From: Schaalia odontolytica
Lineage (GTDB): Bacteria; Actinomycetota; Actinomycetes; Actinomycetales; Actinomycetaceae
NCBI RefSeq assembly: GCF_002847525.1
Contig: NZ_PKKM01000003.1
Span: 163,022-227,021 of the forward strand
Length of the DNA: 64,000 bases
Direction of reading: 5' to 3'
Shown: positions 18,099 to 28,794 of the stretch, piece after piece
Layout: every line of letters starts with the position of its first letter
Numbering within the stretch: the stretch's first letter is position 1
Translations under genes and position numbers: made by a program
The notes under the pieces: model-generated
Seen by the model: the letters and a program-made list of their open reading frames with translations, nothing else
Database searches by the model: none
What the model was told of the DNA's origin: nothing

Positions 18099-18683
18099 TC
18101 AGCGCAGGATCACGACGATGTCGGGATCACCGAGACCGCTTTCCTGACGGACGCTCGAAATGCCAAGCTTAGAAGCAATGTCCTTGGCGGTTCCTTCCAT
18201 GCGCGGGTCTTCGTAGAAGACGGTGGAGGTCTGGGTGGTCCATCCGTCAGCATTTGCGGCGCTGGTTCCCGCATAGCCGGCCTGGTTCAGGATCTGAGCC
18301 TGCTGACCCGCGTATCCCTGGGTGCCGGTGCCGTTGAGGACCTGGATGACGGCTCCGTGGTCAGGCTCGGCGGAGGCCGAGGAGGACGAGGAACTCGCGG
18401 AGGGAGTCGGCTCAGCGGACGCGGTGGCGTCGGCCGTTGGCGCGGTGTTGGGGCTCGCGGAGGAGCTGGGCGCCGTAGACACCGCCGTGGGCGTCGAGCT
18501 AGGTGTCGTGGTCTGTTGGCGCGACAGGGCGGTCGCCGCTGCCCATCCGAGGGCGGGAACGATCACGAGGATGGCCAGGAAGGGCCACACGTTCTTCCAC
18601 CTGGACGGCTTGGGGCGGTGCATGCCGACGGGCATATCTTCGCCGGCGCGGTCAAATTCATCCCTGGGGTACTGAGAACTCAC
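18099..18683 (-). CDS. LytR C-terminal-domain membrane protein
   Basis: 194 aa, GTG start at 18683. Cytoplasmic N-terminus with basic residues, one membrane helix (VWPFLAILVIVPALGWAAA, about 32-50), a Ser/Thr/Ala/Pro-rich linker (about 55-105) and a LytR_C domain from VIQVLNGTGTQGYAGQQAQ to the end. The same domain trails some LytR-CpsA-Psr wall ligases, but here it stands alone without the catalytic LCP domain. Likely a cell-wall-associated accessory protein. Divergent from ung. Confidence 0.85.
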   Translation of the reverse strand: MSSQYPRDEFDRAGEDMPVGMHRPKPSRWKNVWPFLAILVIVPALGWAAATALSRQQTTTPSSTPTAVSTAPSSSASPNTAPTADATASAEPTPSASSSSSSASAEPDHGAVIQVLNGTGTQGYAGQQAQILNQAGYAGTSAANADGWTTQTSTVFYEDPRMEGTAKDIASKLGISSVRQESGLGDPDIVVILR

Positions 18684-18769
18684 GCGTTCAGACTATCGGA
18701 AAAGAGAGAGTGGGGCGCGGGTGGCGCGCGGGGAATGTGGCGTGGCCTGTGCGGCATTAGGCTGGTGCT

Positions 18770-19480
18770 ATGAGTGATTACAATCCCCGTCCGCTGGCTG
18801 AGTTGATTGATCCGGGGTGGGCTCGAGCGCTCGCACCGGTTGAGGAGCGCGTCCACGAGTTGGGCGCGATGTTGGCCGCTGAGGTCGAGGAGGGGCGCGG
18901 TTACCTGCCCGCGGGCACGGATGTTCTCCGCGCCTTCACGTACCCGTTCGACAGAGTGAAAGTTCTGATCGTTGGGCAGGATCCGTATCCGACCCCGGGG
19001 CACGCCATGGGGTTGTCGTTTTCGGTGCACCCGGGTGTGGCGTTGCCAAAGTCGCTCATCAATATTTTCCGTGAACTGAGCGAGGACATGGGTATTCCCG
19101 CTCCGACGTCGGGGGACCTGACACCGTGGAGCGAGCAGGGCGTGTGCCTCCTCAACCGCGTGTTGACGGTGCGCCCGGGCGCTCCCGCGTCGCATCGAGG
19201 CCGCGGCTGGGAGGAGGTGACCCAGTGCGCGATTGACGCACTGGTGTCCCGGACAAGGCCGGATGGATCGCGGGCCCCCCTCGTGGCGATTCTGTGGGGG
19301 AAGGACGCTCAGTCGCTCACGCCCAGTCTCGGCAATACTCCGATTATTGCGTCCGTGCACCCGTCGCCACTGTCCGCGTATCGCGGCTTTTTCGGGTCGA
19401 AGCCATTTTCGCGCGCGAATCAGCTACTGGAGGCGCAGGGCGCGACGGGCGTGGATTGGTCGCTGGGCACTTCTCATTGA
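18770..19480 (+). CDS. ung: Uracil-DNA glycosylase
   Basis: 236 aa family 1 UDG. Removes uracil from DNA to start base-excision repair. The catalytic water-activating Asp71 is in [19 protein letters not shown]; the DNA-inserting loop is [19 protein letters not shown], where the usual Leu is present as PLSAYRGF. Full length for the family. Its TGA stop forms part of a TGACGAGGCCGGGG phrase that recurs in this window. Confidence 0.97.
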   Translation: MSDYNPRPLAELIDPGWARALAPVEERVHELGAMLAAEVEEGRGYLPAGTDVLRAFTYPFDRVKVLIVGQDPYPTPGHAMGLSFSVHPGVALPKSLINIFRELSEDMGIPAPTSGDLTPWSEQGVCLLNRVLTVRPGAPASHRGRGWEEVTQCAIDALVSRTRPDGSRAPLVAILWGKDAQSLTPSLGNTPIIASVHPSPLSAYRGFFGSKPFSRANQLLEAQGATGVDWSLGTSH

Positions 19481-19549
19481 CGAGGCCGGGGCACCTCACC
19501 CGAACGGGCGAGGTGGGCTGCGGCTGCGGTGCCGCGGTGAGGGACTCCA

Positions 19550-19625
19550 TGGAGCCGGCTATCGGACTCGAACCGATGACCTGCTGTTTACAAGACAGCT
19601 GCTCTACCAACTGAGCTAAGCCGGC
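19550..19625 (-). tRNA. tRNA-Thr (anticodon TGT)
   Basis: Read on the minus strand: acceptor GCCGGCT paired with AGCCGGC, D arm GCTC-AGTTGGTA-GAGC, anticodon stem GCTGT/ACAGC with loop CTTGTAA giving anticodon TGT, T arm ATCGG-TTCGAGT-CCGAT, discriminator T and an encoded CCA. All four stems are perfect. Confidence 0.97.
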
Positions 19626-19804
19626 GGCGGACACTAGTGTGCCACAGGTGGGGGCTCGTGCGCGCGGGCGGGCCGATACTGCACAAGCCCGAGCAGGGGC
19701 GCTGAGGGATCTCGGCGTTGGGTCTGGAGGGGTGAGGATGCGTGTCTCTGATGGAGTGCGGATGGCCGGTTTGCACCTGAGAGACCTCCGATTGGCATCA
19801 AAGA

Positions 19805-19843
19805 AGTGGGGGGTGGGACCGCCAAGCGGTCCCACCCCCCACT
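19805..19843 (-). terminator. Terminator of the DsbA-like gene
   Basis: Perfect 18-bp stem AGTGGGGGGTGGGACCGC with a 3-base loop, 10 bp past the stop codon. Confidence 0.85.
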
Positions 19844-19853
19844 GATCGAAGGC

Positions 19854-20786
19854 TCAGTTGGAGCTGTTGGTTGTCTCCGAGCTCTGGGCTTCGTCAGTGC
19901 CGCTCTGGGAGGGCTCGGTGGCCTCGGGGGCCGGGGTCTCGGTGGCACCCTGGGATGCGGAATCCGTAATGCCGTATTCCTGCGCGATGGTCTCGCGCAG
20001 TGCGGCCAGCTGAGTGCCGAGCGGGATCACCGTGGAGCGATCCTTGACCAGCTCGGGGGTGCCGAGGCTGCCGTTACGACCGTTGTATCCGGCGTTCTGC
20101 CAGGCGGTGGTCGATGCCTTGAGGTAGTCCTCGACGGCGTTGACCGGGAAGGTATCGATAACATCGGAGGGAACACCCACCTCGGCGGCGATCACCTTGA
20201 CCTGCTTCCAGGAGGCGTCGAGGTTCTGGACGACGGTGCCGTTGGAGGCCTGGAACTGGGTGCGGAAGTAGGCGAGCAGTGCGTGGTGGAAGTCCACCCA
20301 CTTGTCGGGTGCCTTCTGCGCGACGACGAGCGATGCGCTGGCCGCGGGCTTCAGGTAGTCCATGTTGACCGTGATGACCGGCTGGAGCTCAATGTTGTAG
20401 TGACCTTCGGCGGCCCAGGTGGTGAGGTCCTTGCCCATGTATGCGTCAAGGTCGGCGCACGCGTGACAGGTGTAGTCGAAGTATTCGGTGAGGGTGGGCA
20501 GATTCGGATCCGCCTCGGCGACGACGCCGTTTGCGTTGACGATGATCGGGCGACCGTCAGCGTATGGGCCGAGGACCTCGGAGGCATCGACGTTGCGCGC
20601 GGCGTTGACCTGCGCCTGCTGCTTCCAGATCACACCGCCGACGGCTGCGACGACCGCGAGGACGATCGCGGCGACGGCGGAAATGACGATGATGCGAGTG
20701 CGGCGGTCAGCGCGCTCCTGCGCCTGGCGCATCTGCGCGGCTTTGGCGCGCACGGGGTCGACGGCCGGCTTCTTCTTCTGAGCCAT
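19854..20786 (-). CDS. Membrane-anchored DsbA/thioredoxin-fold protein
   Basis: 310 aa. Basic coiled N-terminus, a membrane helix about residues 31-53 (IIVISAVAAIVLAVVAAVGG), then an extracytoplasmic thioredoxin-like domain with the redox motif CHAC at 107-110 in EYFDYTCHACADLDAYMG. The family in actinobacteria helps disulfide formation in secreted proteins, often with VKOR. Ends with an Ala/Glu/Ser/Thr-rich tail of about 35 residues. The substrate is unknown; the gene sits alone between a tRNA and a kinase. Confidence 0.9.
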   Translation of the reverse strand: MAQKKKPAVDPVRAKAAQMRQAQERADRRTRIIVISAVAAIVLAVVAAVGGVIWKQQAQVNAARNVDASEVLGPYADGRPIIVNANGVVAEADPNLPTLTEYFDYTCHACADLDAYMGKDLTTWAAEGHYNIELQPVITVNMDYLKPAASASLVVAQKAPDKWVDFHHALLAYFRTQFQASNGTVVQNLDASWKQVKVIAAEVGVPSDVIDTFPVNAVEDYLKASTTAWQNAGYNGRNGSLGTPELVKDRSTVIPLGTQLAALRETIAQEYGITDSASQGATETPAPEATEPSQSGTDEAQSSETTNSSN

Positions 20787-20846
20787 GGACTCACCTTCCG
20801 AAAGTAGTTGAATGTTGCAAGAATATCGGGCGCGGCGTGGCCGCGC

Positions 20847-22769
20847 TTAGTGCGGCAGCCCACCTGTGACGATGAACCACGCACCCGCAAGGAACGCACC
20901 ACAGCCTACCGCGAGGAGCCCGCGCCCCCAGGCAGGACGCACGATCGTGCGCAGCGTTGTGGACACGCCAACCCTCAGATCGGCAGCAAACGGCATGAGC
21001 CAGGCAGTCAGCATCATGAGCGCGGCGAGTGCCCACACGACGATCGTCCCACGCGGGTCGCTCAGCCAATAGTCCGTGCGATCAACACCGGTGGACGCGA
21101 CGACATCGGCAGGCCATGACCACAGGACGCGCCCCTCGCGCGAGTAGGACACGAAGGCCCAGATCCCGTACGGAACGAGGCCCCCGACGACGAGGCCGAG
21201 CGCCGTCGACAGGATCGAGCGCACCAGCAGGATCGGCGACATGGCGATGACGGCCGCAGTGTCGCTAGCCTTTGCTCCTCGCAGAATCCGACGACGCGAC
21301 AGCCAGCGCGACATAGCACCGATCAGGCCGAAAGCAGTGAGCGCGATCCCCACGATCATGGATCCGGTGAGTCCGAAAAGGAAGGGCAGGGAGGCCAGGA
21401 GGGCCATCAGCGCACCGCCAGAGATCCACGTCCCCTTCACCGTGGACGAGGCCCCCTCCGCCGAACCGGCGCCCATCCCCATCGCCGGGTTGGGGTTCCA
21501 CTGGGGACCCGCCCCCATCGGCACACCCGCAACACCGGCCTGCGGATAGGACTGCTGCCCGTATCCGGTGGCAAAACCGGGATCATACGCGCCCTGCGGA
21601 CCCGGGTACTGAGGCTGAGCGTAGGGGGCCATGACCTCGGTGGGATCCGAGTCGTCGACGCTCTGCCAGGTGTCGGTGGCGTCGTCGTGCCAGGCAACTT
21701 CCCCGGTGTCATCGGACCAGTCGCCATACCCCTGCGCAACGGACGCGGTGTCCACCACGTCGGTATGGTCGTTGGCCGCGGTGAACTCCGAGGCGTCGCG
21801 GCGCGGATGCTGCGGATAGGAGACGGCACGCGCGCCGGAGGCGTCCGGGCGCTGCCCCGCATCCTCCCACTCGGGAGGCGCGGCGATCTCCTGGGGGTCC
21901 GAGTTCACCATCTGCGTGCGCATGCCCGTGTCGAGCAGCTGCGCCCAGTTCACGGTCACGTAATCAAGCTCGCCGGGAGCCCACCCGACGGCACTCATGA
22001 GATCGGCAACGATCAGGGAAGGTGACGGTCGATCGTCCGGATCGGGGGCGAGTCCCCCCGCGAGCGCGTCGGCGACCATGGGGTGCAGTCCGGCGAGGTC
22101 GGGGTCCCCTTCGAGGACGCGCAGCATCGTGGCCGACACGTCGCCCTTTCCAAACGGCGGGCGCCCGGTGGCGCAGGACAGCAGGGTGGCACACCACGCC
22201 CACCAGTCCGATTCCTTCGTGGCACCGTGGCCCTGGAGCAGTTCGGGCGCGGTGTACCCGGCCGTCCCCGACACGAGGCCGGTGCTGGTCAGGTGCTGAT
22301 CGGAGGTCGCCATCGCGATACCGAAGTCGATGAGGACCGGGCCGCGCGGGGAGCAGATGATGTTGGAAGGCTTAATGTCGCGGTGGATGATGTTCGCATG
22401 GTGAACGGCCGCGATCGTGGAGGCCAAGTGGTAGGACAGGGCGGCGACGCCGCGCAGAGGAACCGGCCCGGAGACGAGGATCTCCACGAGGGTTGGGCCC
22501 TCCACGTACTCCGAGACGACGAAAGGCTGGGAGGCCTCGGTTTCCGCATCGACGATGTGCGCGACGAAGGGCGAGCGCACGGAGTTCACCGTGCGCGTCT
22601 CTCGTTCCAGGCGCTGACGCGACTCCTCCGAGGCGGCCATCGCCGGATGCATGGCTTTGAGGGCGACACGCGTGCCGCCCCCGTCTTCGGCGAGCCAGAC
22701 CGTCCCCGCCCCGCCCGTACCGAGCCGACGGATCAGCCTGTAGCCGCCCAGTTCCTCGCCTTCTTCCAC
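20847..22769 (-). CDS. Membrane serine/threonine protein kinase
   Basis: 640 aa. Hanks-type kinase domain at about 9-265: G-loop [11 protein letters not shown], Lys38 (ALKAMHP), catalytic Asp131 in HRDIKPSN, metal-binding Asp148 in DFG, and the APE equivalent in [10 protein letters not shown] long Pro/Gln/Tyr/Gly-rich linker (about 280-445) follows, then several hydrophobic helices ([20 protein letters not shown] and others, about 455-635). There are no PASTA repeats, so this is not the PknB peptidoglycan sensor; the C-terminal multi-helix region may itself be the sensor. Divergent from the ABC ATPase gene. Confidence 0.92.
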   Translation of the reverse strand: MEEGEELGGYRLIRRLGTGGAGTVWLAEDGGGTRVALKAMHPAMAASEESRQRLERETRTVNSVRSPFVAHIVDAETEASQPFVVSEYVEGPTLVEILVSGPVPLRGVAALSYHLASTIAAVHHANIIHRDIKPSNIICSPRGPVLIDFGIAMATSDQHLTSTGLVSGTAGYTAPELLQGHGATKESDWWAWCATLLSCATGRPPFGKGDVSATMLRVLEGDPDLAGLHPMVADALAGGLAPDPDDRPSPSLIVADLMSAVGWAPGELDYVTVNWAQLLDTGMRTQMVNSDPQEIAAPPEWEDAGQRPDASGARAVSYPQHPRRDASEFTAANDHTDVVDTASVAQGYGDWSDDTGEVAWHDDATDTWQSVDDSDPTEVMAPYAQPQYPGPQGAYDPGFATGYGQQSYPQAGVAGVPMGAGPQWNPNPAMGMGAGSAEGASSTVKGTWISGGALMALLASLPFLFGLTGSMIVGIALTAFGLIGAMSRWLSRRRILRGAKASDTAAVIAMSPILLVRSILSTALGLVVGGLVPYGIWAFVSYSREGRVLWSWPADVVASTGVDRTDYWLSDPRGTIVVWALAALMMLTAWLMPFAADLRVGVSTTLRTIVRPAWGRGLLAVGCGAFLAGAWFIVTGGLPH

Positions 22770-23030
22770 GCCCTCAGCCTACCTGGCCCCTCTCCCATCT
22801 GCGGCCACCCGCGCGGGGCGGCCCCGGCCTCGTCCCCAAATGAGATGGGCGAACACGCACTGTCAATCCATCATGTGGCCCGAACTGTACACCCGCGAGC
22901 GAGCGTGCTAACTTCGCTATTAGTCGCGCGCGCGGAACGATCCGCGTTCGCACTCCGTGGGCGAAGACGCTCCACGGTCACCCCACTACGGATCGTCCGG
23001 CACGTACCTGCCGGTGGGAAGGAAAAATCC

Positions 23031-24161
<1,131 letters not shown>

Positions 24162-24191
24162 CGCATAGCGCTCACGCACAGCGATAATCGG

Positions 24192-24236
24192 CCCCGGTCT
24201 CGTCCTCTCGTACCTCCTGGACGAGGCCGGGGTTTC
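24192..24236 (+). terminator. Terminator of the ABC ATPase gene
   Basis: CCCCGGTCTCGTC / GACGAGGCCGGGG hairpin followed by TTT; uses the recurrent GACGAGGCCGGGG phrase. Confidence 0.7.
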
Positions 24237-24325
24237 GCTATGCCCGCATGTGTTCTTGGCCGCGACTAGCGCAGATGCCGAGTCGGGGCTATACGCACGG
24301 CGCTCGAGATGCGACAATGGGGACC

Positions 24326-25588
24326 ATGGCTCTGGACATTACGGCGGCTGCAGTCGACCCCGCCCTTTTGGACCTCCCGTGGGATGTTCCCCTCGAGGAG
24401 TGGCCGTCCAACCTGCTCGCGGCGCTTCCCCGCGGCATTTCCCGCCACATCGTGCGCTTCGTCAACCTGTCCGGGCGCGTGCTCGCGGTCAAGGAGATCG
24501 GTCCGACGGTCGCCCATCACGAGTACGACCGCCTGCGCGATCTGAAGCGTCTGGACGCCCCGTCCGTCCAACCGGTCGCCGTCATCACGGGACGCGAAAG
24601 CCCCGAGGGCGAAGAACTCAACGCGGCCCTCATCACCGAGCACCTGCAGTTCTCCCTCCCCTACCGCGCGCTGTTCTCCCTGTCGATGCGCGAGGACACC
24701 GCGACGCGCCTCATCGACGCGCTCGCCCTCCTCCTCGTTCGCCTCCACCTCCTGGGCTTCTACTGGGGCGACGTCTCCCTGTCGAACACGCTGTTCCGCC
24801 GCGACGCAGGCGAGTTTGCCGCCTACCTGGTCGACGCCGAAACCGGCGAATTGCACCCGAAGCTCACTCCCGGCCAGCGCGAGTACGACGTCGACCTGGC
24901 CCGCACGAACATCATCGGCGAACTCATGGACCTCCAGGCCGGCGGTTTCTTCCCCGAAGACGCCGACCCCATCGACGTCGGCGACCGCATCCGCACCCAG
25001 TACGACCTGCTGTGGAACGAAGTCACCGCCGAGGAGTCCATTCCCAACGAGCAGCGCCAGTACCTCGTCAGTGAGCGCATCCGCCGCCTCAACGACCTCG
25101 GTTTCGACGTCGCCGAGCTGCACATGGCCACCGATTCCTCCGGCGAGCGCCTCGTCATTCAGCCCAAGGTGGTCGACGCCGGCCACCACAACCGCAAGTT
25201 CATGCGCCTGACCGGCATGGACGTCGGCGAGCACCAGGCGGCGCGTCTCCTCGCCGACATCGACGTGTGGCGCGCGACGAACGGCTTCCAGGACCTTCCC
25301 CTCGAGCAGGCCGCCCACGAGTGGCTCACCGACGTGTTCGCCCCCGTCGTACGTGCGATTCCGCGCGAGCTGGCGGGCAAGCTGGAGCCCGCGCAGCTCT
25401 ACCACGAGTATCTCGAGCACCGCTGGTACATGGCCCAGCAGGCCGGCCACGACGTATCACGAGAAGATGCCGTGGCCTCGTACGTGGAGACGATCCTGCC
25501 CTCCAAGCGCGACGAGGCCGTCCTCATCGAGCCCGCCCCAGGTCGCGCGTCCATGCTCAACGCCGAGGCGAACCCCGACCTATGGTGA
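24326..25588 (+). CDS. DUF4032 protein with kinase-like fold
   Basis: 420 aa from ATG 24326. Actinobacterial conserved protein of unknown function. The N-terminal part looks like a lipopolysaccharide-kinase/RIO-like fold: VLAVKEIGP (possible ATP Lys), then LLLVRLHLLGFYWGDVSLSNTLF, which resembles a catalytic HxD-N loop with GD replacing HRD, and AAYLVDAETGE as a DFG-like element. The DUF4032 domain covers roughly 230-390. Activity is unproven. Followed 40 bp later by the glycerophosphodiesterase gene, probably co-transcribed. Confidence 0.88.
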   Translation: MALDITAAAVDPALLDLPWDVPLEEWPSNLLAALPRGISRHIVRFVNLSGRVLAVKEIGPTVAHHEYDRLRDLKRLDAPSVQPVAVITGRESPEGEELNAALITEHLQFSLPYRALFSLSMREDTATRLIDALALLLVRLHLLGFYWGDVSLSNTLFRRDAGEFAAYLVDAETGELHPKLTPGQREYDVDLARTNIIGELMDLQAGGFFPEDADPIDVGDRIRTQYDLLWNEVTAEESIPNEQRQYLVSERIRRLNDLGFDVAELHMATDSSGERLVIQPKVVDAGHHNRKFMRLTGMDVGEHQAARLLADIDVWRATNGFQDLPLEQAAHEWLTDVFAPVVRAIPRELAGKLEPAQLYHEYLEHRWYMAQQAGHDVSREDAVASYVETILPSKRDEAVLIEPAPGRASMLNAEANPDLW

Positions 25589-25628
25589 GGGGGCACAACG
25601 CCCCGTCCCGTTCACGCTAGGAGCACCT

Positions 25629-26372
25629 ATGTCTGAATTTCCTCGCATCTTCGCCCACAGGGGCGCGTCTTCCCTGGCTCCCGAGAACACGATCGCCGCG
25701 TTCGCTAAGGCCATGGAGGTCGGCGCGCGCTGGTTCGAGTTCGACGTGGACATCACGGGCGACGGCTCGCTGATCGTCATTCATGACGACACCCTGGACC
25801 GCACGACAACGGGGTCCGGCTCGTACTACCAGCTTGGATTCGCGGACATCCGCCGGCTCGACGCGGGGCGCTGGTTCTCCGACACGTACCGCTTCGAGCG
25901 CATTCCCGAGGCCGCGGATGCCCTCGCGTTCGCGCACGCCCAGCAGATGGGTGCGAACCTGGAGATCAAGCCCTGCGCGGGCGGGGATCGCCTGCGTGAG
26001 CGCCTGATCGAGGCCCTGGCCGTCACGCTCGCCGGAGACAAGGTTCCGTCCCGACTCATCGTCTCTTCCTTCGACCACGACCTCCTCGCGGCCTTCCACG
26101 AGGCCTGCCCGACGGTTGCGCTCGGCTGGCTGATCGAGCGCGCCTCCGAGGAGTGGCGCGAGGGCGCGGCCGCTCTAGGTGCGACAGCGATTCACCCGGG
26201 CGTTGAGGGCCTCGCCGAGTCCGACGTGCGCGCGATGCGCGACGCGGGCTTCGAGGTCAACGTGTGGACCGTCAACGACGTCGAGCAGGCCCGTGAGCTG
26301 GCCTCGTGGGGCGTCACCGGCATCTTCACGGATCGCCCGCAGGACTTCCCCGCCGAGGCCCTGAAGGCCTGA
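25629..26372 (+). CDS. Glycerophosphodiester phosphodiesterase
   Basis: 247 aa, AGGAGCACCT before ATG 25629. TIM-barrel GDPD family: catalytic pair and metal ligands in FAHRGASSLAPENTIAAF (His10, Glu near 19), ARWFEFDVDITGDG, VIHDDTLDRTT, NLEIKP and the C-terminal VNVWTVND. Hydrolyses glycerophosphodiesters to glycerol 3-phosphate and an alcohol. No signal peptide, so cytoplasmic; it may act on lipid or teichoic-acid breakdown products. Confidence 0.94.
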   Translation: MSEFPRIFAHRGASSLAPENTIAAFAKAMEVGARWFEFDVDITGDGSLIVIHDDTLDRTTTGSGSYYQLGFADIRRLDAGRWFSDTYRFERIPEAADALAFAHAQQMGANLEIKPCAGGDRLRERLIEALAVTLAGDKVPSRLIVSSFDHDLLAAFHEACPTVALGWLIERASEEWREGAAALGATAIHPGVEGLAESDVRAMRDAGFEVNVWTVNDVEQARELASWGVTGIFTDRPQDFPAEALKA

Positions 26373-26411
26373 CGGGTGCGGGCGCTTGTGCGCCACCACC
26401 CTGAATTGCTG

Positions 26412-26490
26412 ACGAATACGCGCGCGGGCCATGCCCGCGCCACCACCGACCTGATTACCTACGAATACGCGCGCGGCCTGCGCCCGCGCC
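26412..26490. repeat. Direct repeat, two copies with 49-bp period
   Basis: ACGAATACGCGCGCGG starts at 26412 and at 26461; each copy continues into a CCCGCGCC arm that can pair with GGCGCGGG. Lies in the gap after the glycerophosphodiesterase gene. Confidence 0.55.
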
Positions 26491-26508
26491 AGCATCGACA
26501 GACAAAGC

Positions 26509-26536
26509 AGCCGGGGTCGCTCACACGACCCCGGCT
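26509..26536. terminator. Bidirectional terminator
   Basis: AGCCGGGGTCG / CGACCCCGGCT, perfect 11-bp stem with a 6-base loop, between two convergent genes. Confidence 0.75.
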
Positions 26537-26564
26537 ACCTGATACGTATGCGACGGACGGCTCC

Positions 26565-27770
26565 TTACGCCTCGCCTGCGCGGCGTGTGAAGCGCTTGGA
26601 GACGTGCTTGGCCAGCGACAGCTCGGCAATCGAATCGACGACCATCAGGCCGCCCACGATACCAGCGAAGCGCATCCAGCCCGAGCGCGGCGACGAGGCA
26701 CGCACGGCGGCAACCAGCATGCCGGTACCAACGATGGCCTCGGCGGCGACGGCGGCGTGGATGATCCACGGACGCTCGACAGCCACGGACTCGTAGGAGT
26801 TCCACAAGGGCTTCACGACCGACTGCGGCTGACCCATCATGATGTCGACACTGCGTCCAATCGCGTTGGAGATGCCGCGAGCCAGGTGCACGGACGCCCC
26901 CTCGACGTCCTCAATGTCGGTGGCGCCCAGGAGGAAGCCGGCGACGGATCCGGGCAGGCCGAGGGCGCGCACGACCTTCCACACCGATTCCTCGCCGGTC
27001 GTGGCCACGGACGCCCACAGGGCGTCGGCGTCGGAGCCGGGGACGGCCTCGGCAATCTCGAGGAGATCGAGGCGATCGCCCACCAGGTCGATGACCTCGC
27101 CGGGCAGTTCAGCGGTGCGGTCGTGTCCGCCGGGGACGATCGCAGCGTCCATGCCCCAGTTGTGGGAGATGATGTGCTCGAGGTGGTCGTCGGTGACCAG
27201 GAAGACCTGGAATTCACCGTCCGTCACGGAGAGAGTGACGAGGGGCAGATCGCCGAAGTTCCAGCCCTCCTTTTCGGCGGGCAGCTCAGCGAGAAGCGCG
27301 CGGTGCCCCTCGGCGAGCTCAAGGTCGCCCAGGTCCACGCCCTCGAGGGCTGCCAGGAGCGGCACGGACGACGCGGGGGTGCGACCAATCTCGACGATGC
27401 GGGTCGGGGTGGGCTCGACGGCCGCAGCCTCCTCCTCATCGGAGGGCCATACCTTACTCAGCGGCGAGTCTCCCTCGGGCAGGTGGTCGGCCGTCGCGTT
27501 ACCGATGCGCACCTCGGCGTCGAACAGGATGGCGAGTTCGTCGGCCAGTTCGGCGGGGGTGGGGCCGGGAACAACCTCCGTCGATCCGGCGGGCACGGTA
27601 GCGACGCGCTCCTTATCGACCGCGACATTGAGTCCGAGCAGCTGCGGCGAGGAGGGGAACCACTCGAGCTGGGCGAGGATCGACCGCTCCTTCAGCTCGC
27701 CGGCGACCACGCTGGGATCCAGATCGTGGCCGATGATCATGCCTTCAATGCGAGTCCATTCCTGGGCCAT
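26565..27770 (-). CDS. Unknown protein with C-terminal membrane helices
   Basis: 401 aa from ATG 27770 (GGAAGG upstream). I do not recognise a family. The N-terminal 330 residues are soluble, acidic and mixed alpha/beta (EWTRIEGMIIGHDLDPS, GEFQVFLVTDDHLEHII). Near 330-395 are two hydrophobic stretches (AAVAAEAIVGTGMLVAA and FAGIVGGLMVVDSIAEL), then a basic end (KHVSKRFTRRAGEA). It looks like a cytoplasmic domain anchored by a C-terminal hairpin. Alone on its strand, ending at the shared terminator. Confidence 0.75.
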   Translation of the reverse strand: MAQEWTRIEGMIIGHDLDPSVVAGELKERSILAQLEWFPSSPQLLGLNVAVDKERVATVPAGSTEVVPGPTPAELADELAILFDAEVRIGNATADHLPEGDSPLSKVWPSDEEEAAAVEPTPTRIVEIGRTPASSVPLLAALEGVDLGDLELAEGHRALLAELPAEKEGWNFGDLPLVTLSVTDGEFQVFLVTDDHLEHIISHNWGMDAAIVPGGHDRTAELPGEVIDLVGDRLDLLEIAEAVPGSDADALWASVATTGEESVWKVVRALGLPGSVAGFLLGATDIEDVEGASVHLARGISNAIGRSVDIMMGQPQSVVKPLWNSYESVAVERPWIIHAAVAAEAIVGTGMLVAAVRASSPRSGWMRFAGIVGGLMVVDSIAELSLAKHVSKRFTRRAGEA

Positions 27771-27863
27771 GTCGCTACCTTCCTGTCCGTGGTGAGGACG
27801 TCTCACCACTCTATTGTTCCATTGTGTCGCGTGGGTCGCTTTTTCGCTCGCCCGCGCGGTCAG

Positions 27864-28559
27864 TTACGAGATTTTGTGTCGCTGTGCCCCGCCCCACTCG
27901 ACAGCTGTGAAGCCGGTGCGCGTCGGTGGAGGCGCGAAAGTCTGCGGTTGGACGACGGTATTCGCATCGGCCTCGCGGATCGTCATGAACACCCGAATGA
28001 ACGTATCCGGCGTGACGCTCGCCCCGGCCTCGTCCGTGAAGCTGTAGGAGGCGCGCTGCGTGTAGACGCTCGCATCGAAGGACACGAACGTGTACTCGTA
28101 GGCGCGCATCCGCGGAGCCCAATAGGTAATGAAATCGGCGGCCTCGCGGTCGGTGAGCCCGAGTTGGGCGAGCTTATCCTCCAGGAAGGGCACCGCGTCC
28201 TCACGGGAGACCACGAACCCGGCGTCGGGATCCGGGAGGGTCATCTCCCCGTCCCAGAACAGCGACGGGTAGGTGCGACCCGCCTGGTCCGCGAGCGTTC
28301 CATCGGGCGCCGCCGTCACGGTCCACGAGGCCTGGGTCCCTCGTTCGGTCGTGCGTTGGATGTCCGGGGCCGGATACACGGTGTCGAGGCTGCCCTCCAG
28401 ATCGAGCGTCACCGTCAGTTGTTGCTCCTCCTGCGGGTACAGGTAGAGGACGGGCTTTTCGGGAAGAAAATGATGCTCGTCGCTCATGAGCATGTAGAAG
28501 AAGCCGGTCATGAGGGCCACATACAGGACGGCGAGAACGGTCATCAGCACTTTCTTCAT
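27864..28559 (-). CDS. Unknown single-pass membrane or secreted protein
   Basis: 231 aa. N-terminal hydrophobic segment VLMTVLAVLYVALMTGFFYML (about 4-24) acts as signal or anchor. The outer part begins with EKPVLYLYPQEEQQLTVTLDLEG, a phrase seen in many uncharacterised secreted proteins of Firmicutes and actinobacteria, followed by SLFWDG and a Thr/Trp/Tyr-rich mixed fold. No catalytic motif is evident. Confidence 0.75.
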   Translation of the reverse strand: MKKVLMTVLAVLYVALMTGFFYMLMSDEHHFLPEKPVLYLYPQEEQQLTVTLDLEGSLDTVYPAPDIQRTTERGTQASWTVTAAPDGTLADQAGRTYPSLFWDGEMTLPDPDAGFVVSREDAVPFLEDKLAQLGLTDREAADFITYWAPRMRAYEYTFVSFDASVYTQRASYSFTDEAGASVTPDTFIRVFMTIREADANTVVQPQTFAPPPTRTGFTAVEWGGAQRHKIS

Positions 28560-28794
28560 GGCGTCACCGACTCTCTGCTATCGAACCCCGTCGTTGGGCG
28601 TTCCACGCTGCGACCCATTGCGCAGTTGCCCCATCATACGGCGCACAATCAGCCGGTTTCAAGAGGCTGGTGGGGATCGACGATCCCCGCACAGGCCTCT
28701 CGCGTCTGCACGCGGACAGGTTTGAGTCCCGTGTCATACGCTGCTATCCTGACCCGTTACGCGGCTCTACGGACAAGGGGGCCGCATCCCTCAC

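Noticed and set aside
22083..23030. N-terminal extension of the ABC ATPase by about 316 codons
   Set aside because: It overlies the divergent kinase gene and is not protein-like; the family starts at ATG 23031 with a good ribosome site.
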